A stretch of 64,000 nucleotides of DNA, taken from positions 62,001 to 126,000 of the forward strand of contig JAJJXM010000038.1 in assembly GCA_024516155.1 (NCBI GenBank). The letters are read 5' to 3'. The notes beneath the pieces are model-generated. The model did no database searches, was not told the origin of the DNA, and was given only the letters and a program-made list of their open reading frames with translations. Numbering within the stretch: the first letter of the stretch is position 1; the number at the start of each line of letters is the position of its first letter. Shown here in pieces: positions 46,344 to 59,417 of this stretch. The position numbers and the translations under genes were made by a program. This stretch comes from Pyronema omphalodes. Its lineage: Eukaryota > Ascomycota > Pezizomycetes > Pezizales > Pyronemataceae.

Positions 46344-49300
46344 ATGGATTCCATTGGAGAGAGCACCTCGAATCACATGTCCTTGGATGATCCCAGTTCC
46401 AGCGACAACAGTCCTAGAGGGATTTCAGATGAGCCCGTATCTCGACGAAGAAACTCACCCGAAGACATAGACAGCTCTAGGCCTAGAAAGCGAGTGGCAG
46501 TTATGGAGGACTCAACTGGAGAGATTACAGTGAGTCTCTTACCCTAGCCCCACTCTTTTCCAACACCGTACAAACTAGGCAGAACTTGACTAATGTTTCT
46601 CACTCTCTAGGCAGTATTTTGTTTGACTAACGGCGACAACGAACAAGGAGCTTCCGCCGCGCCTAACCTATCACCTATCACAACTGAAGCCAACTGTGCT
46701 GTTCAAACTGAATCGCCGTTGGACGACGACATCGCAGATTTTACGATCACAAAGTTGGAAAAGGCTCCTGTCGAAGCATCGTCTAATTCCACCGAAACGA
46801 TGAATCAACCATTGTTACCATCCCCAGATACTTCGGGCTCTGATAGTGATTCACAAACGCTATGTAGCACACCTCGCGATCCTGATGTGATCGAAATAGA
46901 AGATGATTACGACGACAACCCAGTGCACCCAGTAGAGTCTACCGACGATATTGAGGAAATCAGCCATCATACTGGTAGCGGCGAGGATGCTGAGATTGTC
47001 CTAAAACGCCTACTAGGAAATTCAGAAGAATCTGACCTGCTCTCCGAAAACGCCGTTGAGATCTTTGTGACGGATGGAAAGAAATTTGCGGAAATTTTGG
47101 CCAAGAAACACATAACACTTGCCTTCTTACCCAGGATCTTAGATATCCTCGTTAAGTACAATATCCCATTTAACGAAGCACTAGAGGGCATGGGAGAAGC
47201 TATAAAGCAAATTAAAACCTACTCTGGGGATTACGTACATTTCTCTGCATTGGTTATTTCCAAGGATACAATTGTCTTACATTGCGCCCCAGACCAAGAA
47301 AGTTGCGTTCAATCACCACAATTCCTTACATGTATCGAGAGACTTGTCTGCGATGACTCAGTCATGCGGAGAGTTCCTTTGGAGGGTAGCCGAGTTACGA
47401 ATATAATGTTACAGCTTCGCACTTTTTTGATTGGACCCAAGGGGTTGCTTCCGAATGACACAGAACTGGAAGCCTTCACCCTGGATAGAGTGATAGAGAC
47501 CTGGCAGGAAAATATCCTATTAGAGAATATCAATGGTATAACCCAACAGATTCTCTCAATGGTCCACAGAATAGATTCCGAATCTCAGGTCGTACAGGAG
47601 ATCATCTCAACAATCACCGGGTATTGGCTAACCCTAAGGGACACACTCTATAAATTTTTCAAACGGGATATTGGCACCGATCTCAAAGATTACAGGGAAT
47701 TCACTCAACTCTTAGAGATCTATACCTCTATGGCTTCCCAGTTGCATGCGATGCAACCAGATAATCCCGCATTGGAGCAGAAACTCATTGGATATATCCC
47801 ATATCCAGTCGGACAGGAACTATCGCCTCGGCTCAAGGTTCGACTCCAGTGTATTAACTCCGCATATAGATTTCCGATTTTCTATGAAATGATGCGCTCC
47901 GGTAGAATTGGAGACCGTATACATGGTGTTACCAATATGACACAGATTCTTCTCCAAGTATTTAAGGAGAACCAACAGATCGGGTCACAATCTCCAATTG
48001 TGAGGTACGTTTCGTGAAAAGAAAAAAAAAGCATTGGCAAATAATGAATTAATCTAATTGTTTGGACAGATACTTTGCGGAATTTATTACGGAGAATGGT
48101 GTTTTGGAGTACCTCATCGGTCCAGATTCACATGAGACGCTCATTTCTCGAGGCGCAAACATCCCGGGTTACCTTATTGCGACTAGGCTTGTAACCGACA
48201 AGCACATAGACCTTATGTGGCGGCCATTCATTGAAAATGAGAATCGTCATCTTTTTCGAGCATTACTGCAGATGCAAAAGGAGATCTTTCCTGTCATGCA
48301 GCCAGAGGTTGCTCTTTCGATGAACTCTCGAATTGCAAAAGTTCCTCTTTCTTCGTTCTGCAACGGGACTATCGACTACCTAAATCTTCTGGTAGACAAG
48401 GTACGAGCCCATGTACGATGAATTATAGCGTTATTAACTGTTATATTGGTTTGTCAAAACTTAAGGCTGATACAGATTTTAGATTCCGTCTTTATGTATC
48501 CCCACTGTGCAAAATGTTATCAGAGTGATGCAACTAGTGCTTCGACATGAAGATGCCTTTGAAAACCAGCAACTTATTTCTCTTTTCACCAGGGCAGAAG
48601 AGATGCTTGCAAAGTTGTGTTCCAAGCATTCGGACTCTTCTCTGAGGAAGGATATCTTTCGCCTATGCGTAGAAAATATCCGAGCCTATAACGAAAACAC
48701 CACAGGAAGCTTGAGCGCTCTCAATACAATTTTTCGTAAGTCTATTATCGTTTTTCCATCAATCTCTCTGACAATTCAGTAGGATATAGACCTGCCCCCT
48801 CTTATCGTCCTATTGCTGTAAATGCAGAAGATGACATTCGATGGTTGGTTGAAGAGTGCGACTTCGGATCGCTTGTGGTTGAAGAGCTCATACATTACAT
48901 TGACGACCATCGTATTGGAAATACGAGTTTCCGAGCCCGACAGCTTCGCATTCGGCTAGATCTGTTAGCTTTGGTACTACTACACGAACCAAACTCGATT
49001 GATATTGAACAACAGGAGAAGCTGTGGTCATATTTGGTGGGCCACAAGGCCCTGGGTCCGGCCGAGCGTGAACTGGCTTGCGAACATCTATACTATGAGC
49101 TTAATGAGCATTTCAAGGACTTTCAGGCCCATCCTATACTCGACATGGTGTACAGGAAGCTTCTGCCGGAATTGGACAGTCAGTTTTTTGCCACTCCCGT
49201 CCTGGAACTAGCCAAGAAATCGCTCGAGTATCTTAACAGCAACCCTGAGCTCGTTTCCGAGGATTCTCAGACAGTGGTAATTAATGGTATCGAGGTACTG

Positions 49301-52300
49301 TGGCGCATAGTTCTTGAGGCACCAGATGATAGTATTGGTAATGCAGCGATTTCGTTCCTAGCTCCATACCTCCTTGATTGCGATTTAGTTACAATCCAGC
49401 AGAGCGAAACGGTAGAGGCCACGCATCAAGCGGTGTTAAATCGCTGTATTCAGATTCTATCTACAACTGCCGCAAGACTACGAGCATTTGAAGCTAAACA
49501 GGCAAATGATGTCAATAACCCACAATTAAATCCAGATATGTATTACAACCAGGAAAAGACCCAAATCATCCGGAGGCACCTTCGAATATTTAATTTCCTC
49601 GATGAGTTCATGAAAGGCTTTGCGACTCGTCCTTTCTATTGGTTGAGGACTAGAGAAACCACACCCGAATCACGTCAGATGATTAATCTGACGATCCGCC
49701 TCACTACTAGCAGGGAGAGAGTAGTAAGAGAACCTATGTTTGAACTGCCATTCAATATATTTCTAACCAGGTTGTAGGATCATAATATTCAGATAGGGTC
49801 ACAAGACTCCGCAATTGATCTCCAACGCGCAATTAGGAAGCTTACTAGTGCGAAGACGATGATCGTGATGCTCGGTAGAGTACTGAAACTTACAGTCGGA
49901 CCGAGAAAGACTTTAGAAGAATTAGGCATTACGGATAATTCAGTGCTAGTTGTTTACTTACAGCACGGATTTAAAGAGCCGTTATCAACATCCGATAGCC
50001 CTATCATGAAACCGGATATCATGGAGCATCATTCTCTTCTATTTGATTTGCTCGATCTTCCAGAGCCTTTGTGTGTCAGGGTTAGTCTTCATCTTTTCTA
50101 AGTTAAGAAAGTATACCTAATGCAACTACAGGCCTGGACTTTTTTGCAGGGATACAGACCACCCAAGACCTTTATTGAGCGAATTTTACATCCCGACACC
50201 ACCATCAAGGAGACGTTCCCGGAAAAGAGCCCTTTCAAGTCCTTATACGTAGTATTTGTTATTGGGCAATGTGTCAAGGTGCATAATGCCGACGAGGTAT
50301 TTCCTTTTTTGTGATGCTTTCTCGTAGCTATGTTAACAATCTTTAGGATCTCACTTTATACAATGCTCAAGCTCTCACGGTACTAATCCAACGGTATAGC
50401 CAGGCATTTTGCAATGGTATTCTTGATTCATCAAGCAAAAACACAGACCTCCGGCTATATCTGGTATCTACCGTCCTAGAACATGTGCAACAGATGCTTG
50501 AACAACTTCCGGAGGATACTACGCTATCTGAGGGACTTCCCAACCCAGAGGTACTTGTCGGTTCCCTCATGAAAACTATTCGTCTCTGTCTGGAGCCTGA
50601 GAATGAACACTCTCAATACGCAGGGTCTTGTGCCCAAATTTCAAGCAACCTGTTGTTCTTTCTCTGCAGAACCATTCCGGAATTTTGGACGCATTGGATG
50701 AGCATTGATGATTCTAGGGAGCTCCTCATCCGGGGATTGACACACAAATCTGAAGCAATAAGGACGTGTGTGGCTTCGAACATTAGCGAGATGATTGCGA
50801 TAAAGGGAAAGGATTTTGTGGACTTCTTCTGGCCATTTGTGCAACAGCTTTTGGAGAGCACCAAGGATCTGGATCCAAACTATGCATATCAACTGATGAC
50901 TTCCGCAACTGCTACCTTCAAATTCATTGGAGAATCAGACTACCAGCCAATCAACTACAGTGCGTTACTGAACAGTTGGCTTACAGAGCTTAAAATGTAT
51001 AGAGTGAATGAGGTTGTTGGGCAGCCGAAGCTTGATCAGGTGGTAATTGGACTTACCACTCTGTTGCAACTATGCATGCACTTTATGAACAAGAAGGGAA
51101 TACCAGTAAGGACTAATCATCTCGAAGATGTGTGGCATAACGTACTTTTCCCCGATCTCTCTCATACTCCATCGGCAGGAGAGCGCATACCATGTCTCCA
51201 TGATGATGTGCGGCACGAACTATACAAAACTTTCTTGAGCTTAGCTTCCAGTAACCCCGGATTCTTGGACCGCCTTGTGTCATTGAATCTTGCGCTTTTC
51301 CCAGACGATGGCATCTTAACCGAAGAGTTTTGGATTGAGCGAGAGCGTTGGTTGAGGGCGCCAACTGGACTTGTTGGACTAGCTAATCTGTCTAACACCT
51401 GCTATCTTAACTCCCTCTTCACGCAGCTATTCATGAATCACGACTTCCGAAAATTCTTCATTGAATTACCGGTAGATTCTAATGATCCGAATCGTAGGAG
51501 TCTTTGGAATGTTAAGGCCTTGTTCTCAAGGATGCAAACAACATTTGCGAAAGCGGTGGAGCCCAGGGACTTTGTGGAATCCTTTAGCGATTTTGCTGGA
51601 CAACCTATAGACGTGCAGGTCCAAATGGATGTCGACGAGTTCTTTAACTTGCTATTTGATAGACTCGAGCGGGAAATGCCCTCAGAGGAACTGAAGAACC
51701 GATTTAGATCATTCTATGGAGGCCATTTAGTACAGCAGGTCAAATCTATGCAGTGTAACCATGTGTCCGAGACGAGGGAACCATTCTCGGCTATCCAATG
51801 CGACATTAGTGGCAAGAGAACACTTAAGGAGAGTCTGGATGCCTATGTTGAAGGAGAAATTTTGGCGGGAGGTGTGTTCTCCTGGCACCATGACTATGCT
51901 TGAGTAATACTGAAGATAAATTTAGACAATAAATACAGATGTTCCACATGCGATCGGCTGGTAGAGGCTTCACGAAGGTAAGTTTCAAAGCGACTGTATA
52001 AGTTTATTATATTAATTCAATGACAGGACTTGCATATACGATGCCCCGGACCATTTGTTGTTTCTCCTCAAGCGCTTCGATTTCGATTTGCACACTATGG
52101 CGAGGAGCAAGCTGAACGATCATTTTCAATTTCCGGAAAAGATTGATATGGTACCGTACACGAAGGACTACATTAACCATGTTCGCAATGGCACCCCATA
52201 TAATGGCCCCGAATCCGATATTTTCGAGCTGGTTGGTGTTTTGGTCCACACTGGTACAGCAGATTCTGGACACTATTATTCGTACATTAATAATAGGTTC

Positions 52301-54264
52301 TCGCCCGTGAATCACTCCTCATGGTATGAGTTTAACGACGCGGATGTTAGCGACTTCGATCAGTCAACGATACCTCAGTGGTGCTTTGGTGGGGAGGACG
52401 GAATCACGTCACAGGGCTTTGTTCTTCCTAAGGCATACAGTGCGTATATGCTCTTCTATCAGCGCTCTTCGAAGTTAGAAGAACACCGAGTTGCCAATCC
52501 AAAGTACTCGGAGCCATCAATTCCGCCTGAAATCCGCGCGGAAGTTCTAAGGGAAAACGAAGAGATAATTAGGCGACATGCTATGTTTAGTCCCCACTAT
52601 TGCAGATTTGTCCGAGAATTGATTGAGATACGAGTACGGACTCCCGTAGATGAAAATGATGCGGAGAGTGATAAGTCACTACTTATGCTAGCTCTTCGGG
52701 TAATGGAGCAGATATGCGCCAGACAGAAGGACTTTCCAGAATGGATGCTGCTCGCTGATGCAATATATCAGCTATTAATACGGTCTGATGATTGTGTAAG
52801 AACAGCTCTAGACTGGTTTACCGAACCAAGCGTCATGCAGAATTGCATAATGGAGAATCCGTACGCGGCAATTCGGGCATGGGTCTCAAGATTTGGGTTA
52901 TACTTGCTGAATCATTATCGGAATTCCAACCCTCGGGAATATGGTCTACCAAGTGCGGAGTACGAACAACCTATCGTTCGAGAACGCACGGTACTATACC
53001 AATTCTGTCGCGCCTACCTTGACCACTGGTACCTATTACAGTACTCAATCAAGCCATGGAACGATTACTTTGGCGTCTTGAACGAGCTTTGCAACCGGGG
53101 GGAAATCGAGAGAGCATATCTTCGCAAAGTGGGCTTTCTCGAGCAAGTACTGAAGGTACTTATTGCCGATCATATGTCATCGGCTTCCCAGGAGGGCGCT
53201 TCACTCCAAATCTTCTTACGGCATCTCCAAAAGCCGAGAGTTCCAGCAGGCAGGGTTATCGATTTCTTCTCCACGATAATGGGCGATTGTTCACCGTTCG
53301 TTGATAGTGTTGAGAACGACAACGCGCGAGATCTCCAACGCGAAAATCGACCACAACCACTGACCAAAGCCGAGGAGTGTTACTTCAAGTGGCAAAATCC
53401 CCGTCAACAAACACCGAATTCTGCAGTATACGCCAAGATTCTTGAGCTTCCTCACCCTCACATCGACACTGCCATGTCAAGACTTACGGCCAAGATTCTC
53501 AGTTGTCCTGGGGCGCCAGAGGAAGATACATTCATCATGCAGATAATGGAGACTCTCCTAAATAACATCGCAGTTGACCCCGCCAGCTCAGCAGTTCCCT
53601 ACCTCAGGGTTCTTCACAGTTTCGTTGCCAATACCAAGTCTCAGCCATATATTACCCTTATCGTCAACAGAGTTGCCGAGGAACTCCCGACAATAGGATT
53701 TACGGGTGGCCAAGAACATCTCCAATTCTTCCAGCAACTTTGGGATCTAGAGAGTGCTGAAAGAAGTTTGAAGCCCCCAATTCTGCAGGTAATTGCTCAC
53801 TGGGCTCCTGCATTGCTGGTCTATACCGATCAGAATGTAAGGGATTCGGCGGAACAGTTTGTCACTGAAATCGTTTTTGATGATCCTCCGTTCGTCGGGG
53901 ACATCATACGACAAGCGATTAAGGAATTGGCTCACGGGATATACCACTTTATCGTAACTAAGTTCCCAAGTCGACAACCGTTGGATGAGACGACTTTCAC
54001 CCCCGCCATGAGGGTTCTATCGAAGTGCAAAGAACAGATGGAATCCGACGAAGAACTTGAGAAGAAGCTTGATGGTAAGTTCCCCTGTTGATATATACCG
54101 AAGAAATAGAACCATGGCTAACAAGAATTATAATAGATTTACGGAACTTCATCGATAATCTAGGCCTTGGAATAGATGAGGAAGAAATGGATGACGTGGC
54201 ATCGGGTAATGCGGACTCAACTTCCGATCTACCGAGTGATACTGACTACGATATGTTGGTTTAG
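46344..54264 (+). CDS. Giant ubiquitin-specific protease (USP9X/USP34-like C19 peptidase)
   Basis: Deubiquitinase. Eleven exons join in frame: 46344-46529, 46611-48004, 48070-48400, 48483-48735, 48780-49723, 49778-50080, 50132-50296, 50347-51871, 51926-51977, 52027-54074 and 54137-54264, about 2,442 residues. The Cys box is GLANLSNTCYLNSLF (Cys1544 by this model) and the His box GTADSGHYYSYI (His1800), followed by WYEFNDADV, so all catalytic elements are present. A Zn-ribbon CxxC (YRCSTCDR) is encoded by the 52 bp exon 9. The 1,500 residues before the catalytic domain are helical-repeat-like without a named domain; the first 170 are acidic and Ser-rich. Residues from exon 6 resemble a ubiquitin-like fold (VLMV-type GRVLKLTVGPRKTLEELGI). 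The exon 5/6 junction is the least certain, as the donor could be 3 bases earlier. Confidence 0.9.
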
Positions 54265-55432
54265 ACGAGTGGAACTGTTCCGATATTGGTAGTGAGACCC
54301 TCGAAGTTATGGGAGAGGAACAGATGCATAATTCCTAATTGCTCCTCTTGTGTGTCATGATTTTGATGACCATTTTCTTTTTGGGTTTATGTTGCTGGAG
54401 CGTCTACATGTCTTTTTTTCCACGAATAATTAGATATGGAAGCGCTATGATTATACGAAAATAAGCAACCGCATTTTTATTCTATTTTAGTTTTGCTTTT
54501 CTTGGTTCAATGGGGCGCTATTTTTTTTTCACTTTTTCTTTTTCTATTCTTTTTTTATCTGTAATTTTTCTTTACTTTTTATTGCTTATTCTTTTTAAAA
54601 CAAAAGCAAGCCAGCGGTGGATGGATATACGCAATTATTATTTGGCCAAACGCCGCTGTGCATTATTCAGTTTAAGTTTTTTTTTCAGGTTTATGGTTTT
54701 AACTTCTTGTATTTCGTTTCTTTTCTCTTTCATTTTTTTTTTTTGTTATGGGTATTGTATTAGGAAGTTCATGGCTTGCGAGATATATTTATTATTCATT
54801 TATGTCGAGAATCATCAATTGAGAATTCTCTCTATTGTGAGCGAGCTGCTTTCTTGGGTCTGGGTATTATTATTATTATTTTCTTGTGGCGAGGACTGGA
54901 TTGTTTTTTATTGCAGCGCTAGATATTATTATTAAAAAGCAGTTGCACATGTAGGAATTATTACCTTTGCATTGTAAAGTTCACGGCTTGATTAAGTCTA
55001 TCAAAACTTGGAAACCGTGGTGAAGTTTGAGATGTCGGTCCAATTGCAACCAACTTGAAATCGAACGTAACCATTATCGTATTTTTCCTCGACTTTATTT
55101 TCATTTCCTGAAGCCTTTGCATAGTTAGAATAAATTAAATAGCTATCGTGACAACAAACTACATATGATAAGGCATAGAGCAAGTCAAGATCCAACTACA
55201 TCATACCCAGCAGAAATCACTACCAATAAAATTAACCACCACATGCAAGCAACCCTCGTAATAATCTCCAACACCACACCTACCCTCTCCATCACGTCAT
55301 TCTATTACTTTTCCTCCAAGCCTTCCCCTCCACCCTTGCATCCCGCCCAAGAAAAGCACAATAACCCCAACCCCCATACCACCAAAATAATTATTGCGAT
55401 TGTATTAACTTTTGGTAGGACGGAAGCATGTT
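54265..55432. other. Intergenic, T-rich
   Basis: The 3' flank of the protease gene, with many T runs (54520-54740). The 54510-54935 frame is a Phe/Leu-rich reading of this and is not believed. No gene seen before the tRNA. Confidence 0.55.
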
Positions 55433-55536
55433 GTCTGGTTGGCTCAGTTGGTAGAGCGTCGGTCTCATATCTACAGTATGACTTCCACTCAGTGGTAGCA
55501 ATCCGAAGATCGCGAGTTCGATCCTCGCACCGGACA
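55433..55536 (+). tRNA. tRNA-Met (CAT), elongator type, with a 31 bp intron
   Basis: The cloverleaf can be drawn in full. Acceptor stem 5' gtctggt pairs with accggac (one G-T wobble), discriminator A at 55536, D-arm gctc-agttggta-gagc, T-arm gcgag-ttcgatc-ctcgc. The anticodon CAT is at 55466-55468. One A follows, then a 31 bp intron (55470-55500) at the canonical 37/38 position; removing it gives a 73-base tRNA with loop ctcataa. CCA is not encoded. The gene contains both internal promoter boxes (tggctcagttgg and gttcgatcc). Confidence 0.95.
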
Positions 55537-57263
55537 TTTCTTTTTCTTTATCGGGGGTTGAAGAGGTTAGGTAGGTTTTTTTTTCAGGGGAGGGGAGGGG
55601 GGGGGGGGGGGGGGGGGTTGGGATGATGGGGTTTGAAGGTTGGGGAGGATTCTGGTAGAGAGGTATTGGCAGGGGGGGGCGAGGTATAGAGACGGGATAG
55701 AGCGGCGGATATACAGTTGCGATGGAAATCATGCTGGTGTGTATTTTTAAGCCAAGATTGGCAGGGGTTTCCTGTTTTTTTGGTTGGTATTCTTTTGTAA
55801 TCATGGAGCGGTTTTGAGGTATGGAGTGGAATGGGGGGTACAGTTGGTTTCTTCGTGGCTGTAGGCGGAAACTGGTAGTATCATAACCACCACCACGCTT
55901 CATAGGCGGAAAAGGTTCTGAAGAGGAGTTTTTGTTTAGGTAATATACCAGTGGCTACTCCAACTCTGTTTACATCCTCGGATCTCTTCTCTTGGTAAAT
56001 TTCTGTTTTAGATTATTCCGTTAAATCAATCCCATGAAACCCCAATATTCCTGGAAATTTCCACTAAGTAACGTTCATTAATATATATAAATCGAAAGGA
56101 CCAGTCAGAGTTGTCTAAGAATTACGCAAAAAGACATCATCACTAGTCCGTATGGGTATGAAATACCAACTACCATTTTAATTTGATTTAAGACAATGTG
56201 GTAAGTACTTAATGTATGTATGTAAATAAATCAAGGTTTGAGAGCATTATGTATGGAATTATGCAGCGTGGTATTCATGTCCAGTCACTCGATGAAAACA
56301 GTCGAGTGATGGCTTATGTTTGGTACGCTTTACTCGGGAGTAACCAGATTGAAATCTCAGTCCTCCTACGTACTTCCAGATTATCACCCCGTTGAATAAT
56401 TATATCTTTCTTCTTTGTAAATTCATGCTGTCCAGGTTCTGCGTCAGTAACATTCCGTAGCCATATCCACATCCACATCGTCAGCTTCCTATATTAAGTG
56501 ATAAGGCTTATGTTTTGAAACTAAGTACCTTTTTGAACAAAAACCCGGAAGATGAAGGTTATGATATACACCTGTACTTACTGTATGAGATGGTGAAACT
56601 GATTATAGGCGGTTCCGGAATGGGGAGGGGGGTTATGAAGGGTGAAATGTTGAGGGATAGGGAAAAGTTTATGGGGTGTTTTTGCTGGGGCTGTTGGAGG
56701 CGATTGAGAGAGGGTGGGAGGAGGGTTTGGAGTTGGAGAAGAATAGAAGGGGAGGCTGTGGGGAATGCACTTCTTCGATACAGAGGCTCCGTGTAAAATA
56801 TCAAAAATGGGAAAGTAAATCAACATTTCTGCTGCTCCATCTAGCGTTAAGAATGTTTGTTTCAAATGTAACAGGCTGGTATAGTATATGAGCCAAAGCC
56901 TCTATATATCTATGTTTTTCTCGTGCTTTATCTTAGACTGTGTTCTGGCTGGTGGTGTTTTCCACTTTTTATACTGCTTGGTGATATCTGCGCTTTTGTT
57001 AACGAAAGGCCGTAGAGTTGTGGCCCCTCCTTGATGATCATTAGAGGAGGATAATATCAACAACCACGGCACAGCGTCACAGACATGGGAAGTATCTCAG
57101 TCTTGAAAAAAAGAAACTTTTAAACTCCAATTAACCAAGCCATTTTCCCTTCACCGCAATTTCCCATCGCAGTATTTACAAATTACCAATCCAAATCCAA
57201 AAACCCCCTCAACCAACCGTAGTCAACCACCAACTTTTCGCCTTCTGCCTGTATATGATTATT
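55537..57263. other. Intergenic between tRNA-Met and NOC3
   Basis: A T-rich patch right after the tRNA (about 55537-55548 and 55577-55584) could serve as an RNA polymerase III terminator. A 21-base G run and low-complexity G-rich DNA follow. The frames at 56515-56891 (both strands) are G/C-skew artefacts. No gene seen. Confidence 0.5.
55597..55617. repeat. Poly-G tract (21)
   Basis: Twenty-one consecutive G (with further GGGG blocks just upstream), 60 bp downstream of the tRNA. Confidence 0.92.
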
Positions 57264-59417
57264 TTACTTGTTACCTTTTCTAACCGAGAAATTCTTCGAC
57301 AGTCCCTTAACCGCATCCTGGACAGCCGGGCAATAATGTTTCTCCAACAATACAGTTTCCCAAATAGTAGCCGCAAAAGGATTACTTCTTTCCGGTTCTT
57401 CAGATTCCATTAAGTAAACACCATCACCTACACTTTCCTCTGTTGAGAATAATCCTGCAAGTTGACGATTATATTTCTTTCCAAGCTTGCCTAAAACTCC
57501 TGTGATAGCCAATGCTGATTTCTCGGGCATGTGCATAGAGGTTAACATCAATCTCTTGGTGAAAGCTGCCATACGGAGAACATTGGTGGCTCCGTTTTGC
57601 TTGAAGAATAATGCGTCGAGAGCTCGGATAACCATCTCGATCTGAGTGGCGACGTTGACTCTGGTGGGCTCGAAGGGTGCGTCGGGGTCTGGGAGACGAA
57701 GGGATTTGTGGGAGAATTCGATGTCGGCGTTGAGACACAGGGGAAGGAGAGTAGAGTAAAGGTGGTTGGTGAAGAATGCAAGGTCGACAGCAAGCATCTT
57801 ATCTCCCTGACCCTGAAGAAGGGCAAAGGCGGTGATGGTACAGAGGAGGGCCTCTCTGGTCGCGTTGCGGGTGTCTTCACTGGTGGTATCGTCTTCGTTT
57901 TCGAGCTCCTCGGTGGCTTCAGCGATAAGTTCCTTCAAGGCAACCAAAAGATCTCCGAAAAAGTCCAAATTGATAAGATGGGCGAATTTGGCGAGTCCTT
58001 CAAGAGTAGCGGCCATAAGTCCGGGAGGTCTCTCTTTTAGGATCTTGAAGTAGGTGACGAAAACAAGCTTTAAGGTTTCGCTCTGGATTCTCTCACGCTC
58101 TTCGTAACTGACGGTTGCATCGGCTTCCTTCATGTCCTTCTCCACCTCCTTCTTCTCCTTCTCGAGCTTTCTGGCTTTCTTTGTCCTGAACTCGCGGTCC
58201 TTCTTCTTGCGTTTTCTGCTCTCGCCGTCGACAGTTTCCATGGAAGCTCTGGTATCTAGCTCTGACAATAGTCGTAGAGACAAGAAAGTGTTTAATACAC
58301 TCTCATGAACCCTGTAATGCTTTGCCTTGAACATTTTTGTCAAAGTCTGGACAGCTTCAAAAGAGACCTTTCCATCTTCATCAGTTCTAAAAATCTCCTC
58401 AAGAGTCTTTCTAGCTTTCTCAAAGCTCTCATCCACAGTCTTGACGGACAAGATCTGAGCCATAATTTTAAGCAACTCTCCTCTGAAGTTGAAATGAGGA
58501 ACCGCCTCAAGTAATTGACAAGCACAGTTAACAGCGACTTTTGCAGTAATCTTAGCAGCAGGAGTATCCTGGACTCTACCAGCTTTAACAAGTTTTCCAA
58601 GCTTCTCGACAAAGCGCTGGTAGCCGGATACAAGGGACTGTTCGAAATCGCGGAGCTTCTGAACATCTTTGGATACTTTAATCTTGAGCTCTTGTTCGGT
58701 CAAGGGACGAATACGGAATCCGGGGATGACATCTTTGTAGACGGAAGTCAAGGCGGCTAAGGCGAGACGCTGGATCGTAGGGTTGTGGTCTTCGGTGAGC
58801 TCGCGAATGCGCTTGGTCATAGTGATCTAGGAAAGTTAGCAGATTGTCCAAACTCAACACCTCTACCCAGGCTGCTAGATAGGCTCTGCAATTCCTCCCG
58901 CAGGGGATCATAGTGGTTCCAAAAACCCCCCACAGCCGCCTCTTTCTCCCCTCTCTTCTCCCCACCTCTCCAAGCAGCCCATTCCACCGCCTCTAGCAGC
59001 CCTCCCCCCCCCTTTCCAAATACTCACATTCTCCTCCGGATCCTCCTGGATGGCAAACGCAATTTTCGCCAACTCCTCCTTCGCCTCCAAAACTCTTTGT
59101 TTCTCCGGAATTTTCGGTTTCATTTCCAGATCCTTCATTTTCTGGACGACATCCTCTCCATCACCCTTATCACCATCCATAGCACTTTTCTTCTTCTTCT
59201 TCTCCTCCTCATCGTCAGATCCAGATCCAGATCCAGACCCAGCTTCAGCTTCATCCTCAGTGGAATCTTCATCCAATTGCGTATGAACTATCCCCTTCGC
59301 TGTTTTAATCGGTAGTCGCTTCGGAATCTTTTCTTTCTTTTGTCGTTTGATTTTTCGAGCTCCGGTCTCGTAACTTTGCTCTAGGTTCCAGTTGGCGGCT
59401 CCGGCGAAGCGTTGCAT
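57264..59417 (-). CDS. NOC3: Nucleolar complex protein Noc3
   Basis: Ribosome biogenesis factor (with Noc2, 60S maturation and export), also linked to replication licensing. Two exons: 59417-59028 and 58826-57264 (650 residues, near yeast Noc3 length). The start is the first ATG (MQRFAGAANWNLEQ); the open frame continues upstream only as a low-complexity Asn/Arg repeat without ATG. Exon 1 is acidic and Lys-rich (SGSGSGSDDEEEKKKKK) and ends in the Noc3-type block AKIAFAIQEDPEEN; exon 2 continues IRELTEDHNPTIQRLALAAL and VYKDVIPGFRIRPLTEQEL. Further family features: a basic SRKRKKKDREFRTKKARK segment (about 330-350) and a C-terminal CBF-type domain (SHKSLRLPDPDAPF, LTSMHMPEKSALAITGVLGK). It appears intact. 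Confidence 0.92.

Noticed and set aside
54510..54935. 141-codon frame with apparent hydrophobic segments
   Set aside because: It reads through T runs in the protease 3' flank, so the hydrophobicity is a composition artefact.
55165..55626. 153-codon plus-strand frame and the 170-codon antisense frame at 55391-55903
   Set aside because: Both run through the tRNA-Met gene and the poly-G tract. Composition is low-complexity, so the tRNA explains the conserved part.
56515..56891. G-rich plus-strand and Pro-rich minus-strand frames
   Set aside because: They mirror each other across a G-skewed stretch, and neither shows a domain or conserved motif.
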